DNA from: Sporomusaceae bacterium UBA1887 | GTDB taxonomy: Bacteria > Bacillota > Negativicutes > Sporomusales > DSM-15969 | Assembly: GCA_002337925.1 (NCBI GenBank) | Contig: DDHB01000030.1 | Location: forward strand, 115,181 to 124,743 | Direction: 5' to 3' | Length of the DNA: 9,563 nucleotides | In this document: one piece after another, positions 1 through 6,123 of the stretch | How positions within the stretch are numbered: the stretch's first letter is position 1 | Layout: the number at the start of each line of letters is the position of its first letter | Notes under the pieces: model-generated | Told to the model about the DNA's origin: nothing | What the model saw: the letters and a program-made list of their open reading frames with translations, nothing else | Database searches by the model: none | Program-made: the position numbers and the translations under genes

Positions 1-61
1 ATATATTAGAGGTATTTCCTTTATCACCTGTTCTGGAGTGTGCCACTTCACGTAGTTTCAT
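1..61 (-). CDS. AtuA-type small partner (ferredoxin-like domain protein), N-terminal fragment
   Basis: Only the first 20 codons lie in the window; the gene runs off the left edge. The ATG (59-61) begins one base after the AtuA stop codon (63-65), with GAGGTG at 69-74 as its ribosome binding site, 7 nt upstream and inside the end of atuA. The peptide starts MKLREVAHSRTGDKGNTSNI. The HSRTGDKGNTSNI stretch matches the (A/H)xSGDKGNxxNI signature that I associate with the small C-terminal domain of AtuA/DUF1446 proteins, which is often fused to the large domain and sometimes encoded separately. Here it is separate and almost certainly translationally coupled to the large subunit. The complete length is expected to be near 100 residues (family knowledge, not seen). 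Its biochemical role is unknown to me. Confidence 0.8.
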   Translation of the reverse strand, partial: MKLREVAHSRTGDKGNTSNI

Positions 62-62
62 C

Positions 63-1400
63 TTACAACACCTCGTATTGTATAGTATATTTTACCAAGG
101 AGCGAGGAATCAGCGCCGAAACCATTGCGACTACCTCTCTGGAAACTTTCCAGGCTCCCGCACCGCCGGCCGGCCCGTTGGTATACAGCGTTTCCACTTC
201 ATTGCCAATACGGACAGCTTCTTTCATATTCTGCGTCCGGCCCGTCACTCTGGCTCTGACTTCATAGGGCTCGTGGCCTGCCGATAACTTAGGGCTGTGC
301 AGGGAATTAACGCCAATCAGGTCGCATCTCAGTTCCTGAAACTGTACTCCCATAAGCTTAAGTCTTTCTTCCACAATATCAAGTGCCAGCTGACCACGAT
401 TTACTGCTCCGGGCCCGGCATAGCTAATTTGACCTTCGCCGATATAGCTGTCGATATAACCAATCGATACCTTAAGGGAGTCAGTCTTAGGACCGCCTTT
501 GCCGCCAGATACCTGAACTTCATTTTTTGCTGTCTGGGTAAATGTAATCTCACTAAAATCCGCTACTACATCAGGCGTAATATAGGATTTGGGGTTGTGA
601 ATTTCATACAGCAATTGCTCTTTGCAGGTTGCCAGTGTGACCATTCCGCCAGCTTCAGCTACTTTTGTAATAATAAAGCTGCCGTCTTCCTGTACTTCGG
701 CAATCGGGAAACCGAGCCGCGCCAATTCAGCTACATCTTTATAGCCGGGGTCGGCAAAATAACCACCTGTAATCTGACCGCCGCATTCTAAAAGATGTCC
801 CAGGGCAGTTGCCTGGCCCATGAGGTTATAATCTTCTACCGACCAGCCGAATTCATGAATAAGCGGAGAGATGAACAGCGCCGGGTCTGCTACACGTCCG
901 GTAATGACCACATCTGCACCATTTTTTAATGCTTCAACAATCGGCTCAACACCTAAATAAGCATTTGCCGAGACTAATTTGTCCTTAATCGTGGAAAGCT
1001 TAGCACCCGTTTCTTCGATCGTGTAATCGTGCTGGCTAATAATATCTAATACATCATCACCGCTGACAGCAGCAATCTTCAGGCCTGTTAAGCCTAGCTT
1101 CTGGGCGATCTCTTTAACCTTCCGTGCACCAGCAACAGGGTTTGCTGCTCCCATATTGGAGATAATCTTTACTCCGTTTTTCTGGCATATTTCCAGTGCA
1201 GCCTCCATACGGGCTGCCAGCAAGGCATCATAGCCAGCATTGGGATCTTTTAGTTTAGCCTGCTGCGCAATGGCAATCGTTCTTTCTGCCAAACACTCAA
1301 AACATAAATATTGAATATTGCCTTTTGCAGCCAGCTCGACAGCCGGTTCTATCCGGTCTCCTGAGTATCCTGCTCCTGATCCAATCCTTACTTTTTTCAT
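63..1400 (-). CDS. Acyclic terpene utilization AtuA-family protein (DUF1446), large part
   Basis: A 445-residue cytoplasmic protein with no signal peptide or membrane segment. Recognisable family stretches are the N-terminal GSGAGYSGDR (7-16), ITGRVADPALF (167-177), the ECGGQITGGYFADPG block (205-219) and a glycine-rich GPAGGAG (409-415). The family is named after AtuA of Pseudomonas citronellol/geraniol degradation, but most members sit in other acid or acyl-CoA catabolic clusters and their reaction is not established. Many relatives are longer because they carry a fused C-terminal ferredoxin-like domain; here that domain is the next gene (start at 61). The start ATG (1398-1400) is preceded by GAGGTG at 1406-1411, with 5 nt spacing. 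It lies 48 nt downstream of the CitMHS transporter gene with no terminator between, so the two are likely one operon. The context suggests a catabolic step on an imported carboxylate; terpene use is not implied. Confidence 0.88.
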   Translation of the reverse strand: MKKVRIGSGAGYSGDRIEPAVELAAKGNIQYLCFECLAERTIAIAQQAKLKDPNAGYDALLAARMEAALEICQKNGVKIISNMGAANPVAGARKVKEIAQKLGLTGLKIAAVSGDDVLDIISQHDYTIEETGAKLSTIKDKLVSANAYLGVEPIVEALKNGADVVITGRVADPALFISPLIHEFGWSVEDYNLMGQATALGHLLECGGQITGGYFADPGYKDVAELARLGFPIAEVQEDGSFIITKVAEAGGMVTLATCKEQLLYEIHNPKSYITPDVVADFSEITFTQTAKNEVQVSGGKGGPKTDSLKVSIGYIDSYIGEGQISYAGPGAVNRGQLALDIVEERLKLMGVQFQELRCDLIGVNSLHSPKLSAGHEPYEVRARVTGRTQNMKEAVRIGNEVETLYTNGPAGGAGAWKVSREVVAMVSALIPRSLVKYTIQYEVL

Positions 1401-1448
1401 CTTTTCACCTCATTATTTTTTAAGCCATTCCCCTGTCAGCTTCTGTTA

Positions 1449-2744
1449 CTAAAAGGGGAAGACTCCGATAAGCGCACATGTAATAGTCATAATGATTGAT
1501 GCACCCCACAAAAAAGGAATGGAGAACTTTTGATGCTCACCTAATTCTACACCTGTTAAACCAACAATTAAGAAGGTCGCCGGAGTCAGGGGACTGACCG
1601 GAAAACCGGTTGTCATCTGGCCCATTAGAGCTGCCTGAGCAACGGCAATTGGCTGAACTCCCAGCATTTTTCCTACTTCTGCTACAACAGGGATGACGCC
1701 CAGGTAAAACGAATCAGGGTCAAACACTAAGCTGAGCGGCATGGAGACAATCCCCATCGCAAATGGAATGTGCTGCGCCAATGCCGGCGGTACAAAAGAA
1801 ACTGCTACTTTAGCCATAGCTGCAATCATGCCGGTTCCTTTCATAATACCGGTGAATACACCTGCTGCCAGCAAAATACTAGCCATCATTAGTGCTGCTT
1901 TGGCATGAGCATCAACCCGTGCTTTCTGAGCAGCTACATCCGGATAATTCAGCAATAAAGCCAAAACTGTGCCAATCATAAACATGGGAGCAGGATCGAC
2001 TTTGCCGCTGACCATTGTTCCCATTACTACCAGTGCAAGCACCGCGTTAATCCAAAACAGTTTTGGACGGCGCAACGTTTTTTCATCTTCTTTGATTTCC
2101 CTGGTGAGAACAATATCACCTAGTTCAGCAGTTGTAAGGCCAAGTCGTTTCTCTTCTCTCTTGCCGAGCAGGTAGGCAACAACAAACATATAGACAAGTC
2201 CAACTAACTGAGGAATAACTAAAGGAGTAAAAATATCGGTAACCGGAACATGAAGCGCTGCCGAAGCGCGGAGCGTAGGGCCTGTCCATGGCAGATAGTT
2301 AATACCTGCTGCCATAGCCACCATTAAGCACAACAGTCGTTTATCCATCTTCAGCCGTTCATAAACCGGCAGCATGGCCGGAATCGTAATCAGGAAGCAT
2401 ACCGCTCCTGAACCATCCAGATGAATCAGCAGTGCCAGCAAAGCTGTTCCCATTAGTATTCTGGTGGGTTTCGCCCCAACTGTTTTTAAAATCCGGTCAA
2501 TAATGGGATCAAACAAACCGGCATCGCCCATTACACCAAAAAATAGGATTGCAAAGATAAACATAGTTGCCACAGGAGCGATATTCTGAATACCGCTGAT
2601 AATGAATTTGCTTGTGGCAAGACCAAAACCACCAGCCAGTGCAGCAACAACCGGCACAAAAATGAGTGCAATAAGGGGAGACATCCTTTTGGAAATAATG
2701 GCTCCCAGGAGCACTACGATAGTAATAAGACCAAGCAATGCCAT
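1449..2744 (-). CDS. CitMHS-type (citrate/organic acid) ion-transporter-superfamily permease
   Basis: A 431-residue, strongly hydrophobic inner-membrane protein with about 11-12 predicted helices. Conserved-looking stretches include GDAGLFDPIIDRIL (73-86), HLDGSGAVCFLITIPAMLP (108-126), NYLPWTGPTLRASAAL (149-164) and FPVSPLTPATFLIVGLTGVE (381-400), which I recognise as typical of CitMHS/CitM-like citrate-proton symporters. Known members import citrate or related di- and tricarboxylates, some as metal complexes. The real substrate cannot be deduced, and pairing with AtuA rather than citrate lyase argues against plain citrate fermentation. The ATG (2742-2744) has GAGGTG at 2750-2755. It is the first gene after a sigma-54-like promoter (2793-2808) and precedes the AtuA gene, so it probably heads the operon. 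The family call is firm; the substrate is open. Confidence 0.9.
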   Translation of the reverse strand: MALLGLITIVVLLGAIISKRMSPLIALIFVPVVAALAGGFGLATSKFIISGIQNIAPVATMFIFAILFFGVMGDAGLFDPIIDRILKTVGAKPTRILMGTALLALLIHLDGSGAVCFLITIPAMLPVYERLKMDKRLLCLMVAMAAGINYLPWTGPTLRASAALHVPVTDIFTPLVIPQLVGLVYMFVVAYLLGKREEKRLGLTTAELGDIVLTREIKEDEKTLRRPKLFWINAVLALVVMGTMVSGKVDPAPMFMIGTVLALLLNYPDVAAQKARVDAHAKAALMMASILLAAGVFTGIMKGTGMIAAMAKVAVSFVPPALAQHIPFAMGIVSMPLSLVFDPDSFYLGVIPVVAEVGKMLGVQPIAVAQAALMGQMTTGFPVSPLTPATFLIVGLTGVELGEHQKFSIPFLWGASIIMTITCALIGVFPF

Positions 2745-2792
2745 ACTTTCACCTCTTTTAAATATTTAATGCTACTTACCCTTACTATAATC

Positions 2793-2808
2793 GCAAGATC
2801 CATGCCAA
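2793..2808 (-). promoter_or_regulatory. Sigma-54 (-24/-12) promoter for the transporter-AtuA operon
   Basis: On the minus strand the sequence reads TTGGCATGGATCTTGC, against the consensus TTGGCACG-N4-TTGC. The invariant GG (-25/-24, at 2805-2806) and GC (-13/-12, at 2793-2794) are at the exact required spacing. The predicted start of transcription is near 2781, leaving a leader of about 37 nt before the transporter ATG and its GAGGTG. The gene just upstream encodes a sigma-54 activator, which makes a chance match unlikely. Sequence-based prediction only. Confidence 0.82.
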
Positions 2809-2834
2809 CAGGAAAAAGCGCTGTATCTCCTTAT

Positions 2835-2861
2835 TTTGCACGATTGTACCGGCAAATTGCC
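2835..2861. promoter_or_regulatory. Candidate upstream activator site (two overlapping inverted repeats)
   Basis: Two dyads overlap here: TTTGC-N12-GCAAA (2835-2856) and the perfect 11-base palindrome GGCAA-A-TTGCC (2851-2861). They sit about 30-56 bp upstream of the -24 element and roughly 55-80 bp upstream of the predicted transcription start, near the close end of the range for enhancer sites of sigma-54 activators. The Fis-type helix-turn-helix of the neighbouring activator would be the expected binder. No site is known for this protein, so this is inference from symmetry and position. Confidence 0.4.
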
Positions 2862-2880
2862 TATTTAACATTCTATACTT

Positions 2881-2990
2881 TTAGAAATACCTTAATCTTA
2901 AAACTGTATATTTATCAGTGTTTGCAGGCTTTCATATTCATTTCTAATTTCTTAGAATAAAAGAGGGAATTTTCCAGCTTTTTAGAATAA
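2881..2990. repeat. Spaced TTAGAATA-like direct repeats in the regulatory gap
   Basis: TTAGAATAA occurs at 2952-2960 and again at 2982-2990, exactly 30 bp apart, and a degenerate copy (TTAGAAATACC) lies at 2881-2891. The gap between terminator and promoter is AT-rich, so short repeats can arise by chance. The 30-bp phase is close to three helical turns and would suit repeated protein contacts on one DNA face. Apart from this, the palindromes at 2835-2861 and the sigma-54 promoter, I see nothing else in the 302-bp non-coding stretch 2745-3046; no credible small gene is present. Confidence 0.3.
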
Positions 2991-3004
2991 CCTGCTTTTC
3001 TCCA

Positions 3005-3047
3005 AAAAAATACCTCACAGCAGATTAAATGCTGTGAGGTATTTTTT
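3005..3047 (-). terminator. Intrinsic terminator after the sigma-54 regulator gene
   Basis: Perfect 18-bp arms (3005-3022 and 3030-3047) enclose a 7-base loop, GATTAAA. The core is TACCTCACAGCA paired with TGCTGTGAGGTA, flanked by A6 and T6, so it has a T-tract in either direction. It begins at the first base of the regulator's TGA stop (3047-3049). It should stop transcription of the regulator gene from running into the transporter operon, leaving that operon dependent on its own sigma-54 promoter. Confidence 0.93.
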
Positions 3048-4462
3048 CACTTGCCTTCTTCAATCCCAAGTACTTTCATCTTGTTATACAAAGTAGCCAG
3101 GGATATTCCCATTTGTACGGCAACACGTTTTTTCCCTTCCACCGTGTACCCTTCGCAGTTCAAGGCATTGATTAGGATTTGCTTTTCTGCATCGCGAACC
3201 ACATCAGCAAGCGTTTTGCGGCCAACCATTGTAACATTTGTATCAATTAACAACACCGGCGGCAGATGAAGCTGAGTAATCAAATGATCTTCACACATAT
3301 TAGCGGCAAATTCAATCGTATTACGCAGCTCCCTGATATTGCCAGGCCAGCGGTATTTCAGCAAAATGTCATATACTTCCGGTGAGAAGCGAAAAGGCCT
3401 GACCACCTTCTGGGAATATTGAGCTAGGAAATAATCCGCTAACAGGCGCGTATCACTGCTTCGTTCCCTGAGCGGCGGCAAATGCACATTGAGAATATTT
3501 AGGCGGTAAAACAAATCTTCCCGGAATCGTCCTTCTTTTACCATAGCAATAAGGTTGCGGTTAGTAGCGGCAATAACCCGGACATCTAACGGTATTTCCG
3601 TTGTCTCACCAATTTTCCGCACGGCCCGCTCCTGCAGCACACGCAGCAATTTAGCCTGTACATCAAGGCTCAGCTCACCAATTTCATCAAGCAGAATCGT
3701 TCCGCCGTCAGCAATCTCAAACAAGCCGGTCTTACCGCCTTTACGCGCTCCGGTAAAAGCCCCTTCATCGTAGCCGAACAGCTCACTTTCCACCAGACTT
3801 GAAGTCAGTGACGCACAGTTAAGGGCAACAAAAGGTCCGTGAGCTCGCTTACTGGCGCCATGGACGGATTGGGCAAAAATTTCCTTCCCTGTACCACTTT
3901 CGCCCGTTATTAATACATCGGTTTCACCAGCTGCAATTTTTTTGCAGAATTGCAGGGTTTTTAACAAAGCACTGCTCGTACCAATTACATCCTGAAAGCT
4001 ATATTTAGCACGGTAAGCATGTTCTACCATCTTTTTCAGGCGATTCGTTTTTCTCTCATATTTGTTGACTTCCTGACTAAGCCGTCTCACTTCCGTAATA
4101 TCTTTCACTACCGAAACTCCGCCCACTACTCGGTTATCAATCATAATTGGCGCCATATCCACCACGTATTGTACGTCACCTACCCGGCGATATACACCGG
4201 CCATAGGCGCCCCCGAATTGATAACCTGCGGTAATATTGCTCCCGGGCGCACACTTGTCAGCAGCTTGCCCACGATATGCTCGTACGCAACGCCCGTTAT
4301 TCTAGTATATTCGGGATTAATGTACCGTACCATATATGCTTCGTCACTAATTAGTATCCCATCATAAATTGAGTCTAAGATACTGAAAAACCAGGATTGC
4401 GCTTGTTCGAGGGAATTAAATACAAACTCCAGCCCTTGCAGATTCTCCCGATCAGCCCCCAT
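3047..4462 (-). CDS. Sigma-54-dependent PAS/AAA+/Fis transcriptional activator
   Basis: A 471-residue bacterial enhancer-binding protein. An N-terminal PAS domain (about 22-125) probably senses a ligand or metabolite, and a short coiled linker (126-150) follows. The AAA+ domain (about 157-400) has Walker A GESGTGKE (187-194), the sigma-54 contact loop GAFTGA (234-239) within ESELFGYDEGAFTGA, Walker B ILLDE (256-260), the FREDLFYRL arginine region (313-321) and sensor II WPGNIRELRN (372-381). The C-terminus carries a Fis-type helix-turn-helix (about 443-467). All motifs needed for ATP hydrolysis and open-complex formation are intact. There is no receiver domain, so no partner kinase is implied. 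The ATG (4460-4462) has AGGAGGGG at 4467-4474. The gene sits directly upstream of a -24/-12 promoter on the same strand and is separated from it by a terminator, so it most likely activates the transporter-AtuA operon. The signal is unknown. Confidence 0.95.
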   Translation of the reverse strand: MGADRENLQGLEFVFNSLEQAQSWFFSILDSIYDGILISDEAYMVRYINPEYTRITGVAYEHIVGKLLTSVRPGAILPQVINSGAPMAGVYRRVGDVQYVVDMAPIMIDNRVVGGVSVVKDITEVRRLSQEVNKYERKTNRLKKMVEHAYRAKYSFQDVIGTSSALLKTLQFCKKIAAGETDVLITGESGTGKEIFAQSVHGASKRAHGPFVALNCASLTSSLVESELFGYDEGAFTGARKGGKTGLFEIADGGTILLDEIGELSLDVQAKLLRVLQERAVRKIGETTEIPLDVRVIAATNRNLIAMVKEGRFREDLFYRLNILNVHLPPLRERSSDTRLLADYFLAQYSQKVVRPFRFSPEVYDILLKYRWPGNIRELRNTIEFAANMCEDHLITQLHLPPVLLIDTNVTMVGRKTLADVVRDAEKQILINALNCEGYTVEGKKRVAVQMGISLATLYNKMKVLGIEEGK

Positions 4463-4547
4463 CGTTCCCCTCCTGTCACAAACTAATTTTGCTCTGCCGA
4501 TTCAACTCTATTTTATGACTATTCTGCATTGGCGTAGTTTTTCCCTT

Positions 4548-4575
4548 TTGACAGCCCAACTTTAGCTACTATACA
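4548..4575 (+). promoter_or_regulatory. Sigma-70-like promoter match, antisense to the metallophosphoesterase 3' end
   Basis: TTGACA (4548-4553) and TATACA (4570-4575) are separated by 16 bp on the plus strand, in the 134-bp gap between the regulator and metallophosphoesterase genes. It points into the 3' end of the minus-strand metallophosphoesterase gene, and no credible plus-strand gene follows. It could drive an antisense or non-coding transcript, or be a chance match. The regulator gene itself shows no comparably good minus-strand promoter in this gap. Confidence 0.25.
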
Positions 4576-4596
4576 CCACTGGAACAACAGGGCTTA

Positions 4597-5751
4597 CTAG
4601 CGATTTTTAAAATGAACTGTAATACTTACAATTTCCGATTTTGTACCGACTCGTACCGGCGGCCCCCATGTGCCAAAGCCGCTAGATACAATCATTTGAA
4701 AATCGTCTTGGCGCCAATAGCCCCAATCCAGTTTAAACATAGCTTGTGTAATCAAATTCAGCGGAAATAACTGGCCGTGGTGCGTATGGCCGGCTACATA
4801 TAAATCCACACCTTGCTGTTGACCAGCCGCAACCTCTACCGGCTGGTGATCCATCATAATAACAGGCAATGCCTGAACGCAGCCCTGAAGTATTTCCTGC
4901 ACGGTTTTACGGGGAGAATCAGTAAGCTTCTCCCGGTAGTAGTCATCTCTGCCTGCCAAATAAAAAGCATCCGCTATTTTTACAGCCTCATCACGCAGTA
5001 TCGTAATGCCGGCTTTACTAAGCTCACATACTGTTTTTTCCGAGTCACCCCAGATATATTCATGACTTCCCAGACAGCCGAATACGCCGAACTGCGGCTG
5101 AAGCCGACGCAAAACTTCAGGCATGTTGTCATCCAGGAAAATACCGATGTTTTCGTCCAATATATCTCCTGGGAGAAGAATCAAGTCAGGTTTTAACTGA
5201 TGAATCTGATTTACTAAATTTTCCAGACGTTGTCTGCCTACTAATAAACCCAGATGAAGATCAGAAACCATAATAATGTGTATACTATGGACAGGTGACT
5301 GTTTATTGATCGTAATGTCATATTTCTTAAGCTGGGGAGAATTAGCCCTCCATATCCCATAGACAACTACTAAACTAACGATGATGACAATACTCCAGCC
5401 AATAACAGGCTGATTACTGCTATACGCAATCGGAATTAGTCCTATTTCTCGTCCAGCCCAGATTATGCCGTCAACAATTCCCCATATCAACAAAAAATAA
5501 AAGTAAAAAGCCAGCCAATACGACCCTGTCCGGATCAGCCAGTCAGTCAGCACACTGGCATAAAACATGCTGCCGGCTCTTCCTAAAAAATAAGCAGCTG
5601 TTACGAAAGTAAAGCATACCCACCATATTCCGGTTATGACAGAGTTGGCAGACAGCAGCAAAGAATTTGCCAGTTTTAAACCTATGTAATAACTGGTTAT
5701 ACAATATACGAGCACTGCGAGAATAGTCATAGCAATATATTTTGTCTTCAT
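4597..5751 (-). CDS. Membrane-anchored metallophosphoesterase (YkuE-like)
   Basis: A 384-residue protein with about four N-terminal membrane helices (roughly 6-27, 36-58, 76-100, 116-134) followed by a calcineurin-like phosphoesterase domain (about 155-380). Metal-ligand motifs are visible in order: SDLHLG (163-168), GDILDE (195-200), GSHE (228-231), the MDHQP histidine (302) and GHTHHGQ (321-327). The family hydrolyses phosphomonoester or diester bonds with two metal ions; some membrane-linked relatives act on lipid-derived substrates. The substrate here is unknown. The third motif is usually GNH(D/E); this protein has serine in place of the asparagine that normally bridges the metals and phosphate. 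The ATG (5749-5751) has AGGTGG at 5761-5766. It is transcribed away from the [2Fe-2S] protein gene and appears monocistronic. The fold assignment is secure. Confidence 0.88.
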   Translation of the reverse strand: MKTKYIAMTILAVLVYCITSYYIGLKLANSLLLSANSVITGIWWVCFTFVTAAYFLGRAGSMFYASVLTDWLIRTGSYWLAFYFYFLLIWGIVDGIIWAGREIGLIPIAYSSNQPVIGWSIVIIVSLVVVYGIWRANSPQLKKYDITINKQSPVHSIHIIMVSDLHLGLLVGRQRLENLVNQIHQLKPDLILLPGDILDENIGIFLDDNMPEVLRRLQPQFGVFGCLGSHEYIWGDSEKTVCELSKAGITILRDEAVKIADAFYLAGRDDYYREKLTDSPRKTVQEILQGCVQALPVIMMDHQPVEVAAGQQQGVDLYVAGHTHHGQLFPLNLITQAMFKLDWGYWRQDDFQMIVSSGFGTWGPPVRVGTKSEIVSITVHFKNR

Positions 5752-5774
5752 TGATGGTTTCCACCTATTAACCT

Positions 5775-5803
5775 TTATTAAATTCTTTTATTATTGTTAA
5801 CAA
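5775..5803 (-). promoter_or_regulatory. Possible sigma-70 promoter for the metallophosphoesterase gene
   Basis: On the minus strand TTGTTA (5798-5803) and TAATAA (5775-5780) are spaced by 17 bp, giving a predicted start near 5768, just ahead of the AGGTGG ribosome binding site. The -35 box is half of a perfect palindrome, TTGTTAACAA (5794-5803), which could be an operator shared with the divergent [2Fe-2S] protein gene. The stretch is very AT-rich, so confidence is low. Confidence 0.3.
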
Positions 5804-5843
5804 GAATGCCTGGCTCCATTCGTCAGGTGAAAGGAGAAAAGCA

Positions 5844-6062
5844 ATGAATGAACCACTTAGTCCCGCTATGCTTGATAAACTGACGATGGTCTGCATTTGT
5901 AAAGGTATTAGCCGGGCTGCTATTAAAAAAGCAATTACCGGCGGCGCCAACACTCTAGAAAAAGTACAGGCTGCTACCGGTGCCGGATCAGGCTCCTGCA
6001 GCGGCAAACGCTGCACCCCTAAAATTAACGACTTGCTTGCTGAACTCAGTCCGGAAAAATAA
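5844..6062 (+). CDS. Stand-alone BFD-like [2Fe-2S]-binding protein
   Basis: A 72-residue soluble protein of the bacterioferritin-associated-ferredoxin-like (Fer2_BFD) family. Four cysteines sit in the pattern C17-x-C19 ... C52-x4-C57 (VCICKGISR and GSCSGKRCTPKI), with the helical ITGGANTLEKVQAATGAG segment between, as expected for ligands of one [2Fe-2S] cluster. In classical Bfd the second pair is C-x2-C; the C-x4-C spacing is one I associate with short clostridial members and with BFD domains in larger oxidoreductases. Likely role: a small electron carrier or cluster protein; partner unknown. The start ATG has AAGGAG at 5831-5836, 7 nt upstream. It is the only plus-strand gene in the window, divergent from the metallophosphoesterase gene, and followed at once by a terminator, so it is probably transcribed alone. 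Confidence 0.88.
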   Translation: MNEPLSPAMLDKLTMVCICKGISRAAIKKAITGGANTLEKVQAATGAGSGSCSGKRCTPKINDLLAELSPEK

Positions 6063-6111
6063 AAACAGGGTGTCTCAACTGGGTTTAACCCCCGTTTGAG
6101 ACACCCTGTTT
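6063..6111. terminator. Bidirectional intrinsic terminator between convergent genes
   Basis: Perfect 16-bp arms (6063-6078 and 6096-6111; AAACAGGGTGTCTCAA paired with its complement) enclose a 17-base loop that itself contains the palindrome GGGTT-T-AACCC (6081-6091). It lies between the end of the [2Fe-2S] gene (6062) and the end of the permease gene (6124). On the minus strand the hairpin is followed by a T-rich tract (TTTTTATTTTT), so it is a strong terminator for the efflux operon. On the plus strand the downstream run is weaker (TTTATTATT). Confidence 0.92.
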
Positions 6112-6123
6112 ATTATTCTCTTA

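Noticed and set aside
297..791. 164-codon plus-strand open frame inside the AtuA gene
   Set aside because: It lies wholly antisense to a well-supported AtuA gene, has no ribosome binding site or recognisable domain, and its composition is that of a mirror frame.
1401..1448. Possible terminator or second promoter between the transporter and AtuA genes
   Set aside because: The 48-nt gap shows only a T/A-rich run and the AtuA ribosome binding site, with no stable hairpin and no -24/-12 or -35/-10 pair.
2769..2960. 63-codon plus-strand frame in the regulatory gap
   Set aside because: No ribosome binding site precedes its ATG, it overlaps the sigma-54 promoter and repeats, and the peptide resembles nothing I know.
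4813..5196. 127-codon plus-strand frame opposite the metallophosphoesterase
   Set aside because: It is antisense to the catalytic domain with all its motifs. The promoter-like match at 4548-4575 lies over 200 bp away and no ribosome binding site was seen.
5543..5764. 73-codon minus-strand frame overlapping the start of the metallophosphoesterase gene
   Set aside because: It is out of frame with the phosphoesterase, begins at a GTG within that gene's ribosome binding site, and gives a peptide with no family features.
5810..5826. Small inverted repeat CCTG...CAGG ahead of the [2Fe-2S] gene as an attenuator
   Set aside because: Four-base arms with no T-tract are too weak to support a terminator or riboswitch.
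5768..6016. 82-codon minus-strand frame opposite the [2Fe-2S] gene
   Set aside because: The plus-strand frame has a clean ribosome binding site and the full cysteine ligand set; the minus frame has neither and is its mirror.
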